Below are positions 44,429 through 54,225 of a stretch of DNA of 64,000 bases, piece after piece (position 1 is the first letter of the stretch; every line of letters starts with the position of its first letter). Under the pieces are notes generated by a model. That model worked only from the letters and a program-made list of their open reading frames with translations. It was not told where the DNA came from and did not search any database. The position numbers and the translations under genes were made by a program. The stretch is from Bacillus sp. F19 (GTDB taxonomy: Bacteria > Bacillota > Bacilli > Bacillales > Bacillaceae): contig CP085710.1 in NCBI GenBank assembly GCA_023823795.1, positions 894,001-958,000 of the forward strand, given 5' to 3'.

Positions 44429-45745
44429 GTGAACGCAACGATACCTGAGTCAATGAAAAAACTAATTTTAAAAGTGAATGAACATTTTCTGAATGATAAA
44501 AAACTTCAGGAGATGTTTGCACAATGTTTTATTAATACCTATACAACAACTTTAAAACCACAAGAAGATGGAACAACCTTTGTAATTACAGGTGATATAC
44601 CGGCAATGTGGCTAAGAGATTCAGCAGCACAAGTGAGGCCTTATCTTATCTTAGCTGAAGAAGATGAGCAAATCGCAAAAATGATTGAAGGTGTTGTTTC
44701 TAAACAATTCCAGTTCATTAACCATGATCCTTATGCAAATGCGTTTAATGAAACCCCAAGCGGTAAGGGGCACCAAAGCGACTTAACAGACATGACTCCT
44801 TATATTTGGGAAAGAAAATATGAAGTAGACTCCCTTTGCTATCCATTGCAGCTTGCCTATCTGCTTTGGAAATCAACGGGACGGACTTCTCATTTAAACG
44901 ATTCTTACCAAGCGGGATTAAAAAGCATTTTGAACGTGTGGAAGGTAGAACAAAATCATGAGAATAAATCAGCATACCGTTTCGAACGTGAAAATGTTCG
45001 GCAATCAGACACACTCACGCGCAGTGGTATGGGATCAGAGGTAATAAAAACCGGTATGACTTGGAGTGCATTTCGTCCAAGTGATGATGCCTGCCACTAT
45101 GGTTACCTTGTTCCAGCCAACATGTTTGCGGTTGTGGTTCTTAAATATTCTGCTGAAATTTGTCTTCAGGTCTTGCTTGATTCCGAACTTGCTAAAGAAT
45201 GCATGCAATTGGCTTGTGAAATCGAGGAGGGAATAAAAAAATATAGTGTGATCAACCATCCTGTCTATGAGGAAATGTACGTCTATGAGACAGATGGCAG
45301 GGGAGGTTATAACTTAATGGATGACGCGAATGTTCCCAGCCTTCTCTCGATGCCATATTTAGGTTATTGCGATTTTAACGATCAAACCTACCAAAATACG
45401 AGACATTTTTTGCTGAGCCGGGATAACCCTTATTATTATGAGGGGAAATTGGCAAGTGGAATTGGCAGTCCGCATACCCCAGATCATTATATATGGCATA
45501 TCGCCTTAGCAATTCAAGGTATGACAGCACAAGAGGAATCTGAAAAACAAAGAATATTATCTGTTTTTAAACAAACAGATGGAGATACAGGCTATATGCA
45601 TGAAGGGTTTAACTCAGATGATCCAAAGGAGTACACAAGAGAGTGGTTTTCATGGGCAAACTCTATGTTCAGTGAATTTGTTTTAAGTCTTTGTGGATAT
45701 GCAGTCAAAGGAAGTCCGCTGAATCAATGGCTTCAAAATAAATAA
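44429..45745 (+). CDS. GH125 exo-alpha-1,6-mannosidase
   Basis: 438 residues of the former DUF1237, now GH125. Conserved (alpha/alpha)6-barrel motifs are visible: GDIPAMWLRDSAAQ (55-68), SAFRPSDDAC-YGY (213-226, containing the acid) and GSPHTPDHYIWHIA. No signal peptide, hence cytosolic. Characterised members (Streptococcus pneumoniae, Clostridium perfringens) remove non-reducing alpha-1,6-mannose by inversion, the branch GH38 enzymes leave. GTG 44429 follows AAGGAG by eight bases; ATG 44427 would hit TGA at once. Confidence 0.94.
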   Translation: MNATIPESMKKLILKVNEHFLNDKKLQEMFAQCFINTYTTTLKPQEDGTTFVITGDIPAMWLRDSAAQVRPYLILAEEDEQIAKMIEGVVSKQFQFINHDPYANAFNETPSGKGHQSDLTDMTPYIWERKYEVDSLCYPLQLAYLLWKSTGRTSHLNDSYQAGLKSILNVWKVEQNHENKSAYRFERENVRQSDTLTRSGMGSEVIKTGMTWSAFRPSDDACHYGYLVPANMFAVVVLKYSAEICLQVLLDSELAKECMQLACEIEEGIKKYSVINHPVYEEMYVYETDGRGGYNLMDDANVPSLLSMPYLGYCDFNDQTYQNTRHFLLSRDNPYYYEGKLASGIGSPHTPDHYIWHIALAIQGMTAQEESEKQRILSVFKQTDGDTGYMHEGFNSDDPKEYTREWFSWANSMFSEFVLSLCGYAVKGSPLNQWLQNK

Positions 45746-45764
45746 TGAAATGGGGATGTAAGGC

Positions 45765-48410
45765 ATGGTTCGGTCTAAAAAGGGGTTATGTTCCATTGTT
45801 GCTTTTCTAGCTGTTTGGTTTGTGATCTTTATGCCATCCGGCAGCTTTGCAGCACAGCCGGAATCATCTTATTGGTTTCCAGAACAACTCCTTAAATGGA
45901 GTCCTGAAAAGGATCCTGATGCTCCATTCAATCGGAGTACGATTCCTTTAGCAGATAGGGAGACGCTTTATAATGTTAACAGCAATGCTCAATCAGAAGC
46001 AAAGCTTGTTGCATTATCAGCGTTAAACAAAAACACTAGCGGTGTACCTTCTCAAGGAGGAAAAGAGTTCTTTGCCAACACATTTAGCTATTGGCAGTAT
46101 GTCGATTTAATGGTGTATTGGGCAGGTTCATCCGGCGAAGGCATCATTGTTCCTCCAAGTGCAGATGTGATTGACTCTTCCCACAAAAATGGTGTTCCGA
46201 TTTTAGGGAATGTTTTCTTCCCTCCTGCTGTTTATGGAGGAAAAATAGAGTGGTTGAATCAAATGCTTGAGCAACGCGCGGACGGTTCATTTCCTGCAGC
46301 CGATAAACTGCTGGAAGCAGCCGAATATTATCGATTTGATGGCTGGTTTATTAACCAGGAAACAGAAGGCGGAAGCCAAGAAACCGCTCAAAAAATGAAA
46401 GAGTTTCTCATGTACCTTCAAAAAAATAAAAAAGATGGCATGCACATCATGTGGTATGACTCGATGACAGAGGATGGCAGAATTAACTGGCAGAATGCCT
46501 TAACTGATAAAAATAACGCCTATCTGCAGGATGGAAATAATCGGGTATCCGATAGTATGTTTTTGAATTTCTGGTGGAAAAACCAGGAAGCATCTAACTT
46601 AAAAGCTAAGGAAATCGGAAGATCCCCCTATGATTTATATACGGGCATTGACGTGGAAGCAAAAGGAACACAAACAAAAGTTCCATGGAATGGAATTTTC
46701 CCGGAAGGAAAAAGTCCAAATACTTCATTAGGAATTTATCGTCCGGATTGGACCTTTAACTCTTCTAAAACAATGAATGAATTTTATCAAAAAGAACAGG
46801 ATTTCTGGTCTGGCCAAAAAGGGGATCCTGCCAGTACGGATGGAAATGGTGATTGGAAAGGAATGTCATACTATTTTACAGATAAAACGGCAATTACTCA
46901 TTTGCCATTTGTGACTAATTTCAATACTGGCAGCGGACAATTTTTTGCCGCAGAAGGAATTATACTGAGTCATAAATCCTGGAACAACAGAAGTTTGCAG
47001 GATATCCTTCCGACTTGGAGATGGCTCATTGAAGGAACACCAATCTCTGTTCAATTTGATTGGAATCAAGCGTATACAGGTGGAAGCTCTTTAAAAGTGT
47101 CAGGTGAAATAAAGGGGAATGAATCATCCCATATTAAATTGTATAAAACAAAGCTTCCGGTTGAGTGGGATACGGAACTTTCGATTACCTATAAATCTGC
47201 AAAACCAAATATGAAGGTTGGCATCAGTTTCCTAGACAAACCGAATCACTTTGAATTTTTCGATGTGAAAAAAGAAGCCCAAGGAGAATGGGTGACTCAA
47301 AAGATTAAACTGAAAAGGTTTAAGGGAAAAGAAATCGCTGCCATCTCACTCAAATTTGATCAACAAGAAGCAATCGATATTAATATTGGTGAGATAAAAG
47401 TCTCTAACAAAAAAGATGACAAAAAAGTTCATCAACCTGAAAATGTCATGATAAAAGAAACGGAATTCCAAAATGGGATTTATGCAAATGTTTCTCTGAC
47501 CTGGGAACGAAACAAACAAGCAGATTACTATGAAATTTATCGGGTGTTGCCAAATGGTGATAAAGAATGGCTAGGCGGAACTCCAAACAACTACTTTTAT
47601 CTCTCTGATTTAAAACGAGAGGGAAAAGAGACGAAAACCGAATTGGAAGTAAAAAGTGTTTATAAAGGAAATCAGCGAAGCAATTCTGCTGAAGATGTAT
47701 TTGATTGGCCGCCCTATCCAATGCCGAAAGCGAATTTCAGTTCAGATAAAACACTTGCAGCCCCAGGTGAAGAGATTCAATTTATGAATCAATCATCAGA
47801 AGTGACGGAGGAGCTTGAATGGCGTTTTGAAGGAGGATCACCATCCAGCAGCACAGACGCGAAACCTGTTGTTACGTATGAATCAGAAGGAACTTACTCT
47901 GTTTCTTTAGTGGCAAAAAATAGTGAAGGGGAAGATATTGTCACTAAGGATGCCTATATTACGATTTCAAAAGAAGCAAAAAATGTTACGAATGCAGCAT
48001 TGAATAAGCAAGCTGCTGCTGATGGTCAATGTGCTTCATCTGAAGGTCCAGGATTTGCAATTGACGGTTCAAAATCGAGTAAGTGGTGTGCACTTGGAGA
48101 TGCACCACATTGGTTAAAGATAGATCTTGGCAAAAATCACGCACTTTCAAAATTCGTCCTTCACCATGCTGCAGCGGGGGGAGAACCAAATGCCTTTAAT
48201 ACAAAAGCTTTTAGAATTGAAGGAAGTACGGATGGGGAGAATTGGTCTGAAGTTGTTAAAGTGTCAGATAACACAGCAGATGTTTCCGAACATAGTATCC
48301 GATTGACTGAAGCAAGATATGTAAGGCTATGGATTGATCAGCCTACTCAAGGGGGAGATCAAGCAGCGAGAATCTATGAATTTGAAGTTTTTGGTTATCC
48401 TGCTCCATAG
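45765..48410 (+). CDS. Secreted GH85 endo-beta-N-acetylglucosaminidase with PKD and F5/8 C domains
   Basis: 881 residues. A signal peptide (~1-30, ending SFAA) directs export; no LPxTG or transmembrane tail is seen, so it is released. The GH85 barrel carries the catalytic pair N197 and E199 in FDGWFINQETEG, used in substrate-assisted cleavage of the GlcNAc-beta-1,4-GlcNAc core of N-glycans. It is followed by beta-sandwich regions, a PKD domain (~650-735, with WRFEGGSPS) and a discoidin/F5/8 C carbohydrate-binding domain (~740-881, HWLKIDLGKN ... YVRLWID). It follows GH125 by 19 bases and should generate the oligosaccharides that the rest of the locus consumes. Confidence 0.94.
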   Translation: MVRSKKGLCSIVAFLAVWFVIFMPSGSFAAQPESSYWFPEQLLKWSPEKDPDAPFNRSTIPLADRETLYNVNSNAQSEAKLVALSALNKNTSGVPSQGGKEFFANTFSYWQYVDLMVYWAGSSGEGIIVPPSADVIDSSHKNGVPILGNVFFPPAVYGGKIEWLNQMLEQRADGSFPAADKLLEAAEYYRFDGWFINQETEGGSQETAQKMKEFLMYLQKNKKDGMHIMWYDSMTEDGRINWQNALTDKNNAYLQDGNNRVSDSMFLNFWWKNQEASNLKAKEIGRSPYDLYTGIDVEAKGTQTKVPWNGIFPEGKSPNTSLGIYRPDWTFNSSKTMNEFYQKEQDFWSGQKGDPASTDGNGDWKGMSYYFTDKTAITHLPFVTNFNTGSGQFFAAEGIILSHKSWNNRSLQDILPTWRWLIEGTPISVQFDWNQAYTGGSSLKVSGEIKGNESSHIKLYKTKLPVEWDTELSITYKSAKPNMKVGISFLDKPNHFEFFDVKKEAQGEWVTQKIKLKRFKGKEIAAISLKFDQQEAIDINIGEIKVSNKKDDKKVHQPENVMIKETEFQNGIYANVSLTWERNKQADYYEIYRVLPNGDKEWLGGTPNNYFYLSDLKREGKETKTELEVKSVYKGNQRSNSAEDVFDWPPYPMPKANFSSDKTLAAPGEEIQFMNQSSEVTEELEWRFEGGSPSSSTDAKPVVTYESEGTYSVSLVAKNSEGEDIVTKDAYITISKEAKNVTNAALNKQAAADGQCASSEGPGFAIDGSKSSKWCALGDAPHWLKIDLGKNHALSKFVLHHAAAGGEPNAFNTKAFRIEGSTDGENWSEVVKVSDNTADVSEHSIRLTEARYVRLWIDQPTQGGDQAARIYEFEVFGYPAP

Positions 48411-48417
48411 TCAAGTA

Positions 48418-48448
48418 TTAAGGGGAATCCATCTAGGGTTCCCCTTAA
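48418..48448. terminator. Perfect hairpin between GH85 and the YesL-like gene
   Basis: TTAAGGGGAA-loop-TTCCCCTTAA, 10 perfect pairs, followed by AA rather than T. May act as a leaky terminator or 3' stabiliser for the upstream operon. Confidence 0.6.
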
Positions 48449-48554
48449 AAGCCGAAGCACCGTGTGACATAGCGGGGGCGGCGCTTTAGATAAACATGAA
48501 TGAATATCGGAAACTTATATCCTGGTATCCATTGAAAAAGGAGATGACGGTATC

Positions 48555-49190
48555 ATGGGCAAATTTGTCCAGGAAGCAAGTGAGTGGATTTGGAGAATTC
48601 TTGCCGCAAACGTGCTATGGGTAGGATTTACACTGCTGGGCATTGGAGTGTTTGGCCTTTTTCCATCCACAGTTGCCTTATTTACGGTTACAAGAAAATG
48701 GGTACAAAAGGATTTGGATTTTTCTATATGGAAAGTATTTAAAGACACATTTAAAAAAGAATTTATGCCTGCTAACAAATTGGGAACTTTCTTTTTAGGC
48801 ATAGGATCGTTTTTGTATATTGATTTGAAATTTGCTTTTACCATGCAAGGAACGGGGTCTGTCATCCTCTATTTCTTTTTAATCTTTGTCTCCTTTTTAT
48901 TTGTGTTAACACTTATTTACTTCTTTCCATTATATGTTCATTATCATTTATCATTTTTTCAATACATCAAACAACCTTTTATTCTCGCAATTCTTAGTCC
49001 TAAAACGACTATATTGATGGGAATCGGTCTGTTTTTTATTGGGTATTTGATTAAATCGATGCCAGGGCTGATCCCTTTTATAGCAGGAGTATTTCCGGCG
49101 TATTGGATCATGCATGTTTGTTACAAAAGATTTATAGAGGTAAAAGCCGACATTGGAAAGGAGAATACCCTTGTTTTATACGGAAAATAA
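48555..49190 (+). CDS. DUF624 (YesL-like) membrane protein
   Basis: 211 residues with five hydrophobic segments and the DUF624 N-terminal pattern (WIWRILAANVLWVGFTLLGIGVFGLFPSTVA in parts). YesL-like proteins almost always accompany YesM/YesN sensor systems and LplABC-type sugar transporters in Bacillus, as here; their function is not known. GGAGATGACGGTATC precedes the ATG. Its 3' end overlaps the next GH38 gene by 20 bases. Confidence 0.85.
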   Translation: MGKFVQEASEWIWRILAANVLWVGFTLLGIGVFGLFPSTVALFTVTRKWVQKDLDFSIWKVFKDTFKKEFMPANKLGTFFLGIGSFLYIDLKFAFTMQGTGSVILYFFLIFVSFLFVLTLIYFFPLYVHYHLSFFQYIKQPFILAILSPKTTILMGIGLFFIGYLIKSMPGLIPFIAGVFPAYWIMHVCYKRFIEVKADIGKENTLVLYGK

Positions 49191-52100
49191 GCTTGAAGCA
49201 AGAATTAAGGAATTGTCAGAATATCGGTACAGGCACAAACAGGAGATTTCAACATTCAATTGTATGCAAGATACTGGGGAGATAGGAGCCTATCCGCCGG
49301 ATAAAGCATCGGACAAGACAATTGGTATTGGGGACAAATGGAGAGGGCGAGATGTCTATTTATGGCTTCAGACAGATTTAGAGATTCCGGCAGAGTGGAA
49401 AGGAAAAAAGGCAGTTGGATTATTTGACTTTGGCCGGACAGGGGGAGGAAATAATTCAGGATTTGAGTCTCTCTTATTTTTAAATCAAAAGCCATTTCAG
49501 GGAGTGGATTCTAATCATAAAGAGGTCTTTTTCCCAGAAGAAGCTGCCGGTAAATCGATTCGGCTAGATTTTCGCTTATGGTCAGGACTTGAAGGGGGCG
49601 GACCGCAGAAAGAACAGGAATATACAATTCGAACTGCTGAGATTGCATGGCTTGATGAACAAATAGATGATCTTTATTTTACCTCACAAGCTGTCTATGA
49701 AACAATCAAAGAATTAAGAGAAGAGGCGCCTGAAAAGCAATTATTGTTAACGGCCCTGAACCAAAGCTACAAAGAATTGGACTGGACGGAACCTGGAAGC
49801 AGCTGCTTTTATAAGTCTTGTTATCAGGCTCGGGCCATACTTAATGATCGGTTGGGACAAATTGAAAAACATCATTCTGTTACGATTCATGCCATCGGCC
49901 ACACGCATATAGATGTCGCCTGGCTGTGGAGATTAAAGCATACACGAGAAAAGACGGCCCGATCTTTTTCTACAGTCTTAAGATTAATGGAACAGTATCC
50001 TGATTATGTTTTTTTACAAACTCAGCCGCAGTTATATGAATATTTAAAAACAGATTACCCAGAGATCTATGAACAATTAAAAATGCGGATTAACGAAGGA
50101 ATGTGGGAAGCTGAAGGGGCCATGTGGCTGGAGGCAGATTGCAATATTCCAAATGGAGAATCTCTAGTCAGACAAATTTTATATGGCAGTAAATTTTTGA
50201 AAGAGGAATTTGGGATCACATGTCGTTATTTATGGCTTCCAGATGTTTTCGGTTATAGCTGGGCTTTACCTCAAATCTTACAAAAATCAGGTATATCCAC
50301 GTTTATGACCACGAAAATCAGCTGGAATCAGTATAATCGGATGCCGCATGATACCTTCAGGTGGAGAGGGATAGACGGAAGTGAAATCTTGACACATTTT
50401 GTGACGACGCCAGAACCATGGAATTCAGATGACTCTTGGTTTTATACCTACAATGGTTTGATTACTGCTAAAACAGTTAACGGAGCTTTTAAATCCTATC
50501 GTGATAAAGATATAAATCAAGACTTGCTTCTTTCATATGGCTATGGGGACGGCGGCGGCGGAGTCAACCGTGAAATGCTTGAATTTAGGAGAAGATATGA
50601 CAAGATGCCCGGTTTGCCGCATGTAAAGCCTTCAAAAGCAGGTGATTATTTTACAAGACTTCACGAAAACATCCAAGCAGCAGAAGACTATGTTCATGAT
50701 TGGGATGGAGAGCTTTATTTAGAGTATCATCGAGGAACATATACAAGCCAAGCCTATAATAAAAAAATGAATAGAAAGCTAGAGCTTGCTTATAGAGAAA
50801 CAGAGTGGCTGCAAGTATTGCATGCCCTTCAAAGTGAATGGAGCCACTATCCGAAGAAAGAACTGGACCAGGGCTGGAAGATCATCTTGAGAAATCAATT
50901 TCATGATATCATCCCAGGGTCATCTATTAAAGAAGTATATGAAGACTCGAAACTTGAGTATGATGAGGCGTGGAAAAAGCATAAAAAATTCACAGACCAT
51001 GCAGCAGCTCAATTAACAAGTTCAAACACGGGGAAGCATTACACAGCCTGGAATTCCTCACATTGGCAATGTGTGGAGCTGGTATTCATACCTTTTGATG
51101 ATGATAATCAAAAGGCAGGGAGCTGGCATGATGACAAGGGCAGTGAATTAACTGGACAACAAACAAATGAGGGCTGGCTTGTTAAACTTACTAAAACCCC
51201 TTCATTTGGCGGAATAGCGCTAGAATTTATTGCATCTTCCTTGAAAGAGAAAAAGATAGTAAAAGCACCATTTCAAATGAATCAGAACTCTTTAACTACA
51301 CCTTTCTACGAAATTGCTTGGAATCATGCTGGCCAATTAACTCGAATATATGATGTGTCTGAAAAGAGAGAGGTGTTAGCAGAAGGTTCAAGGGCGAATG
51401 TCCTGCAAATTTTTGAAGATAAGCCATTAGCACATGATGCATGGGATATTGATCTCTTTTACCAAGAAAAAATGCAGGAGGTAACAGAACTTATTTCAAT
51501 AGAATTGATTGAATGCGGTTCTATTCGCACGATTGTACAGTTTATTTGGAGCTATAACCAAACAAAAATCAAACAGCAGATGATTGTTTATGGTCATTCC
51601 AAACGAATTGACTTCAAGACGCATATAAATTGGCAAGAACGCCGCAAGCTTCTAAAGGCTGCCTTTCCTGTAAATGTCAGAACGACAGAAGCGACTTATG
51701 ATATTCAATATGGGAATGTATTGAGGCCGAATCATTGGAATACAAGCTGGGATATGGCCAGATTTGAAAGCGTTGGGCATCAATGGGCAGATTTATCTGA
51801 AACAGGATATGGTGTAAGCTTACTTAATGATTGTAAGTATGGTTACGACATTAAGGGAAATGTTCTCCGGCTGTCTTTATTAAAGGGTGCAATGTACCCT
51901 GATCCAACTGCTGACTGTGGAGATCATGAATTCACTTATTCGATCCTTCCTCATAAAGGAGATTGGCGAGAAGGCGGGACAGTTCGTGAAGCTTGGTTTT
52001 TGAATAGTCCGCTCCTTGTACAGAAAGGTCAGCTATCGGATTGCAGCCAATCATTTATTTCTCTGTCCTCTCAAAACTTGCATATTGATGCTATAAAAAA

Positions 52101-52317
52101 AGCTGAGGAAAATGACATGGTGATCGTTCGGTTACATGAATTTGAAGGAAGAAGAGGCGAGGTTACTCTTTCCTCTGATTGGAAAATAGAAGAATGGCAT
52201 GAAGTGAATTTACTGGAAGAGCCCCTGTCAGAGACAAAAAGATGTTCAAGTGTCACATTTAAAATCAAGCCATATGAAATTAAAACCTTTGCTATCCGTT
52301 TCACATGCAGCCTATGA
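49171..52317 (+). CDS. GH38 alpha-mannosidase (long, Ams1-like type)
   Basis: 1048 residues without signal peptide. An N-terminal beta-sandwich region (~1-230) precedes the catalytic domain: GHTHIDVAWLW (zinc ligands H244/H246, D248), nucleophile D358 in WLPDVFGYS and QFHDIIPGSSI. This is the vacuolar Ams1/MAN2C1-like branch, different from the GH38 at 41703. It probably removes alpha-mannose linkages that enzyme leaves. The frame extends to 49153, but AAAGGAG at 49157-49163 points to TTG 49171; the start lies inside the DUF624 gene, suggesting coupled translation. Confidence 0.92.
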   Translation: MFYTENKLEARIKELSEYRYRHKQEISTFNCMQDTGEIGAYPPDKASDKTIGIGDKWRGRDVYLWLQTDLEIPAEWKGKKAVGLFDFGRTGGGNNSGFESLLFLNQKPFQGVDSNHKEVFFPEEAAGKSIRLDFRLWSGLEGGGPQKEQEYTIRTAEIAWLDEQIDDLYFTSQAVYETIKELREEAPEKQLLLTALNQSYKELDWTEPGSSCFYKSCYQARAILNDRLGQIEKHHSVTIHAIGHTHIDVAWLWRLKHTREKTARSFSTVLRLMEQYPDYVFLQTQPQLYEYLKTDYPEIYEQLKMRINEGMWEAEGAMWLEADCNIPNGESLVRQILYGSKFLKEEFGITCRYLWLPDVFGYSWALPQILQKSGISTFMTTKISWNQYNRMPHDTFRWRGIDGSEILTHFVTTPEPWNSDDSWFYTYNGLITAKTVNGAFKSYRDKDINQDLLLSYGYGDGGGGVNREMLEFRRRYDKMPGLPHVKPSKAGDYFTRLHENIQAAEDYVHDWDGELYLEYHRGTYTSQAYNKKMNRKLELAYRETEWLQVLHALQSEWSHYPKKELDQGWKIILRNQFHDIIPGSSIKEVYEDSKLEYDEAWKKHKKFTDHAAAQLTSSNTGKHYTAWNSSHWQCVELVFIPFDDDNQKAGSWHDDKGSELTGQQTNEGWLVKLTKTPSFGGIALEFIASSLKEKKIVKAPFQMNQNSLTTPFYEIAWNHAGQLTRIYDVSEKREVLAEGSRANVLQIFEDKPLAHDAWDIDLFYQEKMQEVTELISIELIECGSIRTIVQFIWSYNQTKIKQQMIVYGHSKRIDFKTHINWQERRKLLKAAFPVNVRTTEATYDIQYGNVLRPNHWNTSWDMARFESVGHQWADLSETGYGVSLLNDCKYGYDIKGNVLRLSLLKGAMYPDPTADCGDHEFTYSILPHKGDWREGGTVREAWFLNSPLLVQKGQLSDCSQSFISLSSQNLHIDAIKKAEENDMVIVRLHEFEGRRGEVTLSSDWKIEEWHEVNLLEEPLSETKRCSSVTFKIKPYEIKTFAIRFTCSL

Positions 52318-52341
52318 AAGCGTTTTATGTTTCTTTATAAT

Positions 52342-52377
52342 AGACGTAGTGCCATTTACGGTACTGCGTCTGTTTTA
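52342..52377 (+). terminator. Terminator of the YesL-like/GH38 unit
   Basis: AGACGTAGTGCC-ATTTAC-GGTACTGCGTCT (two wobble pairs) followed by GTTTTA. Confidence 0.75.
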
Positions 52378-52419
52378 TCTTTAAAGAAAGATCGATCAAT
52401 GATAGAGGGTGTAACTGCT

Positions 52420-54225
52420 ATGCTATTAAAAATAAGAGAATGGCGGAATAAGATTTTCCATCGCATTTTGTTCACATATTCTGTCATTATTTTATTGTGT
52501 ATGTTTTTGCTGTTTTCACTTTTATCTCAGTATTATACAGAAGTAGTTGTCCAAAGAGAATTGGATGCAAATACAAGAATACTAGAGAGAGTGGAAACTT
52601 ATTTTAATCGCAAACATGATTATGTTGACAGTGTTTTTAAGGAACTCTATTTTAAAACAGATCTTATTCAAGATATCTCATTCGCTTTGCAGCACGATTA
52701 TGATCAATATCTTTCCTACCGGCTTGACCGTTACAGTGAAAGCAGCTCTTTTGTACCAAGTGATCTCGAAACATTCATCGAGAATTACTTTAGTCAAGAT
52801 TCAGATGTTAATGCGGTCAGCATTAACAGTGATGCCACCCTTAGTGAATATTTGTATATTTTTAACCACTACAGATGGTCGCAGTCAATTAATCAAGTTA
52901 GTGAAATGAGTTTTGATAAAGATTTCCTCATATCTGAAAGGAAATACAGCGGACTTGTAAATGATATCAGTCAACGATCCATTCAAAACAGCTACCATGT
53001 CACGAAGAAATTAAATGACCCTGGCACATTAAAAAAACTTGGTGACATATCGATCTACTATAGTTTTGAAGGTTTAGAGAATCTCCTTAATTTACGTCAG
53101 CAGCAATTAAAAGGAACAGTTCTTATCTATAATCACTTAGGTGATCTTCTATATCCCTCAAAGGGAACTTCGATACAAAAGGAAGTAAGTAAGCCTGATT
53201 TTCAAACCATTTTAAAAAAGACTAGACTGAAAGGGGAAACCTATTATGTCAACACATTGGCTGATGAACGCTCACAGCTTATGCTTGTAGGTCTCATTCC
53301 TGAAAAAGAAATCCAAGGCGTTACTCTTGTTCACCGGACCATGCTGCTGATCACGATTTTGTTAACGGCTGTCGCCATTTCACTCACCTATATTGCTATG
53401 CGAAAATACTCCAAACGCATTCAGGTCATCGAGCATTCCATGTCTGAGGTACAAAAGGGAAACTTGGATGTCAGGATTCAAGATGTTCATCAAAAAGATG
53501 AATTGAGTATGATTTCAACCAGCTTTAATCAAATGGCAGAGGATTTAAATCGCTATATCGATCAAATGTTTATTTCAGAAATCAAACAAAAAGAAGCCGA
53601 AATGAAAGCCTTGCAATCTCAAATCAATCCGCATTTTTTATATAATACACTTGAAGCGATTCGTATGAAAGCAATCGCAGACGGGTCAAAAACAGCCAGT
53701 ACGATGATTTATTATTTAGCTCAATTATTCCGCTATTCTTTAAAAGATAGTGAAGCGGTCACCGTACAAGATGAAATAGAGCATGTGAAACAATATCTGC
53801 AATTATTTCAGGTGCGCTATCCAGAGCGTTTAAATGTACATTACGATATAGAGGAACAGGTACTAAACTATGAAATTCTTAAATTTATGCTTCAGCCCAT
53901 TGTAGAAAACTATGTCATTCATGGATTAAAAAAGCATGAAAGAACGAATCATCTATACATTGGAGTTCATAGGAAACAAACTCAATTAATCATCATGATT
54001 CGCGATAATGGAAGAGGAATAGCACCTGATCGATTAGCAGACATTCAAAAGCGGTTAAAAGAAGAACATGATACATTTGAATCGATTGGATTATCCAACG
54101 TCCTGCAAAGGATAAGGCTGAGATTTGGAGATGAGTACGGATTAATCATCGACAGCGCAGTCGATGCAGGAACAGATGTCCAGATATCAATGCCAATAAT
54201 AGGAGGAAATGAGCAGGATGTATAA
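52420..54225 (+). CDS. YesM-type sensor histidine kinase
   Basis: 601 residues. Helix 1 (~15-37), a ~270-residue extracellular sensor region, helix 2 (~306-327) and HAMP (~328-381) lead to a His_kinase domain with H405 in QSQINPHFLYNTLEAIR, and a HATPase with the N box QPIVENYVIHGL and DNGRGI. This is the YesM family, which senses extracellular carbohydrates or their binding proteins and phosphorylates a YesN partner. The frame starts at 52327 inside the terminator hairpin, so ATG 52420 (GAGGGTG ten bases upstream) is taken. Stop overlaps the regulator by 8 bases. Confidence 0.9.
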   Translation: MLLKIREWRNKIFHRILFTYSVIILLCMFLLFSLLSQYYTEVVVQRELDANTRILERVETYFNRKHDYVDSVFKELYFKTDLIQDISFALQHDYDQYLSYRLDRYSESSSFVPSDLETFIENYFSQDSDVNAVSINSDATLSEYLYIFNHYRWSQSINQVSEMSFDKDFLISERKYSGLVNDISQRSIQNSYHVTKKLNDPGTLKKLGDISIYYSFEGLENLLNLRQQQLKGTVLIYNHLGDLLYPSKGTSIQKEVSKPDFQTILKKTRLKGETYYVNTLADERSQLMLVGLIPEKEIQGVTLVHRTMLLITILLTAVAISLTYIAMRKYSKRIQVIEHSMSEVQKGNLDVRIQDVHQKDELSMISTSFNQMAEDLNRYIDQMFISEIKQKEAEMKALQSQINPHFLYNTLEAIRMKAIADGSKTASTMIYYLAQLFRYSLKDSEAVTVQDEIEHVKQYLQLFQVRYPERLNVHYDIEEQVLNYEILKFMLQPIVENYVIHGLKKHERTNHLYIGVHRKQTQLIIMIRDNGRGIAPDRLADIQKRLKEEHDTFESIGLSNVLQRIRLRFGDEYGLIIDSAVDAGTDVQISMPIIGGNEQDV

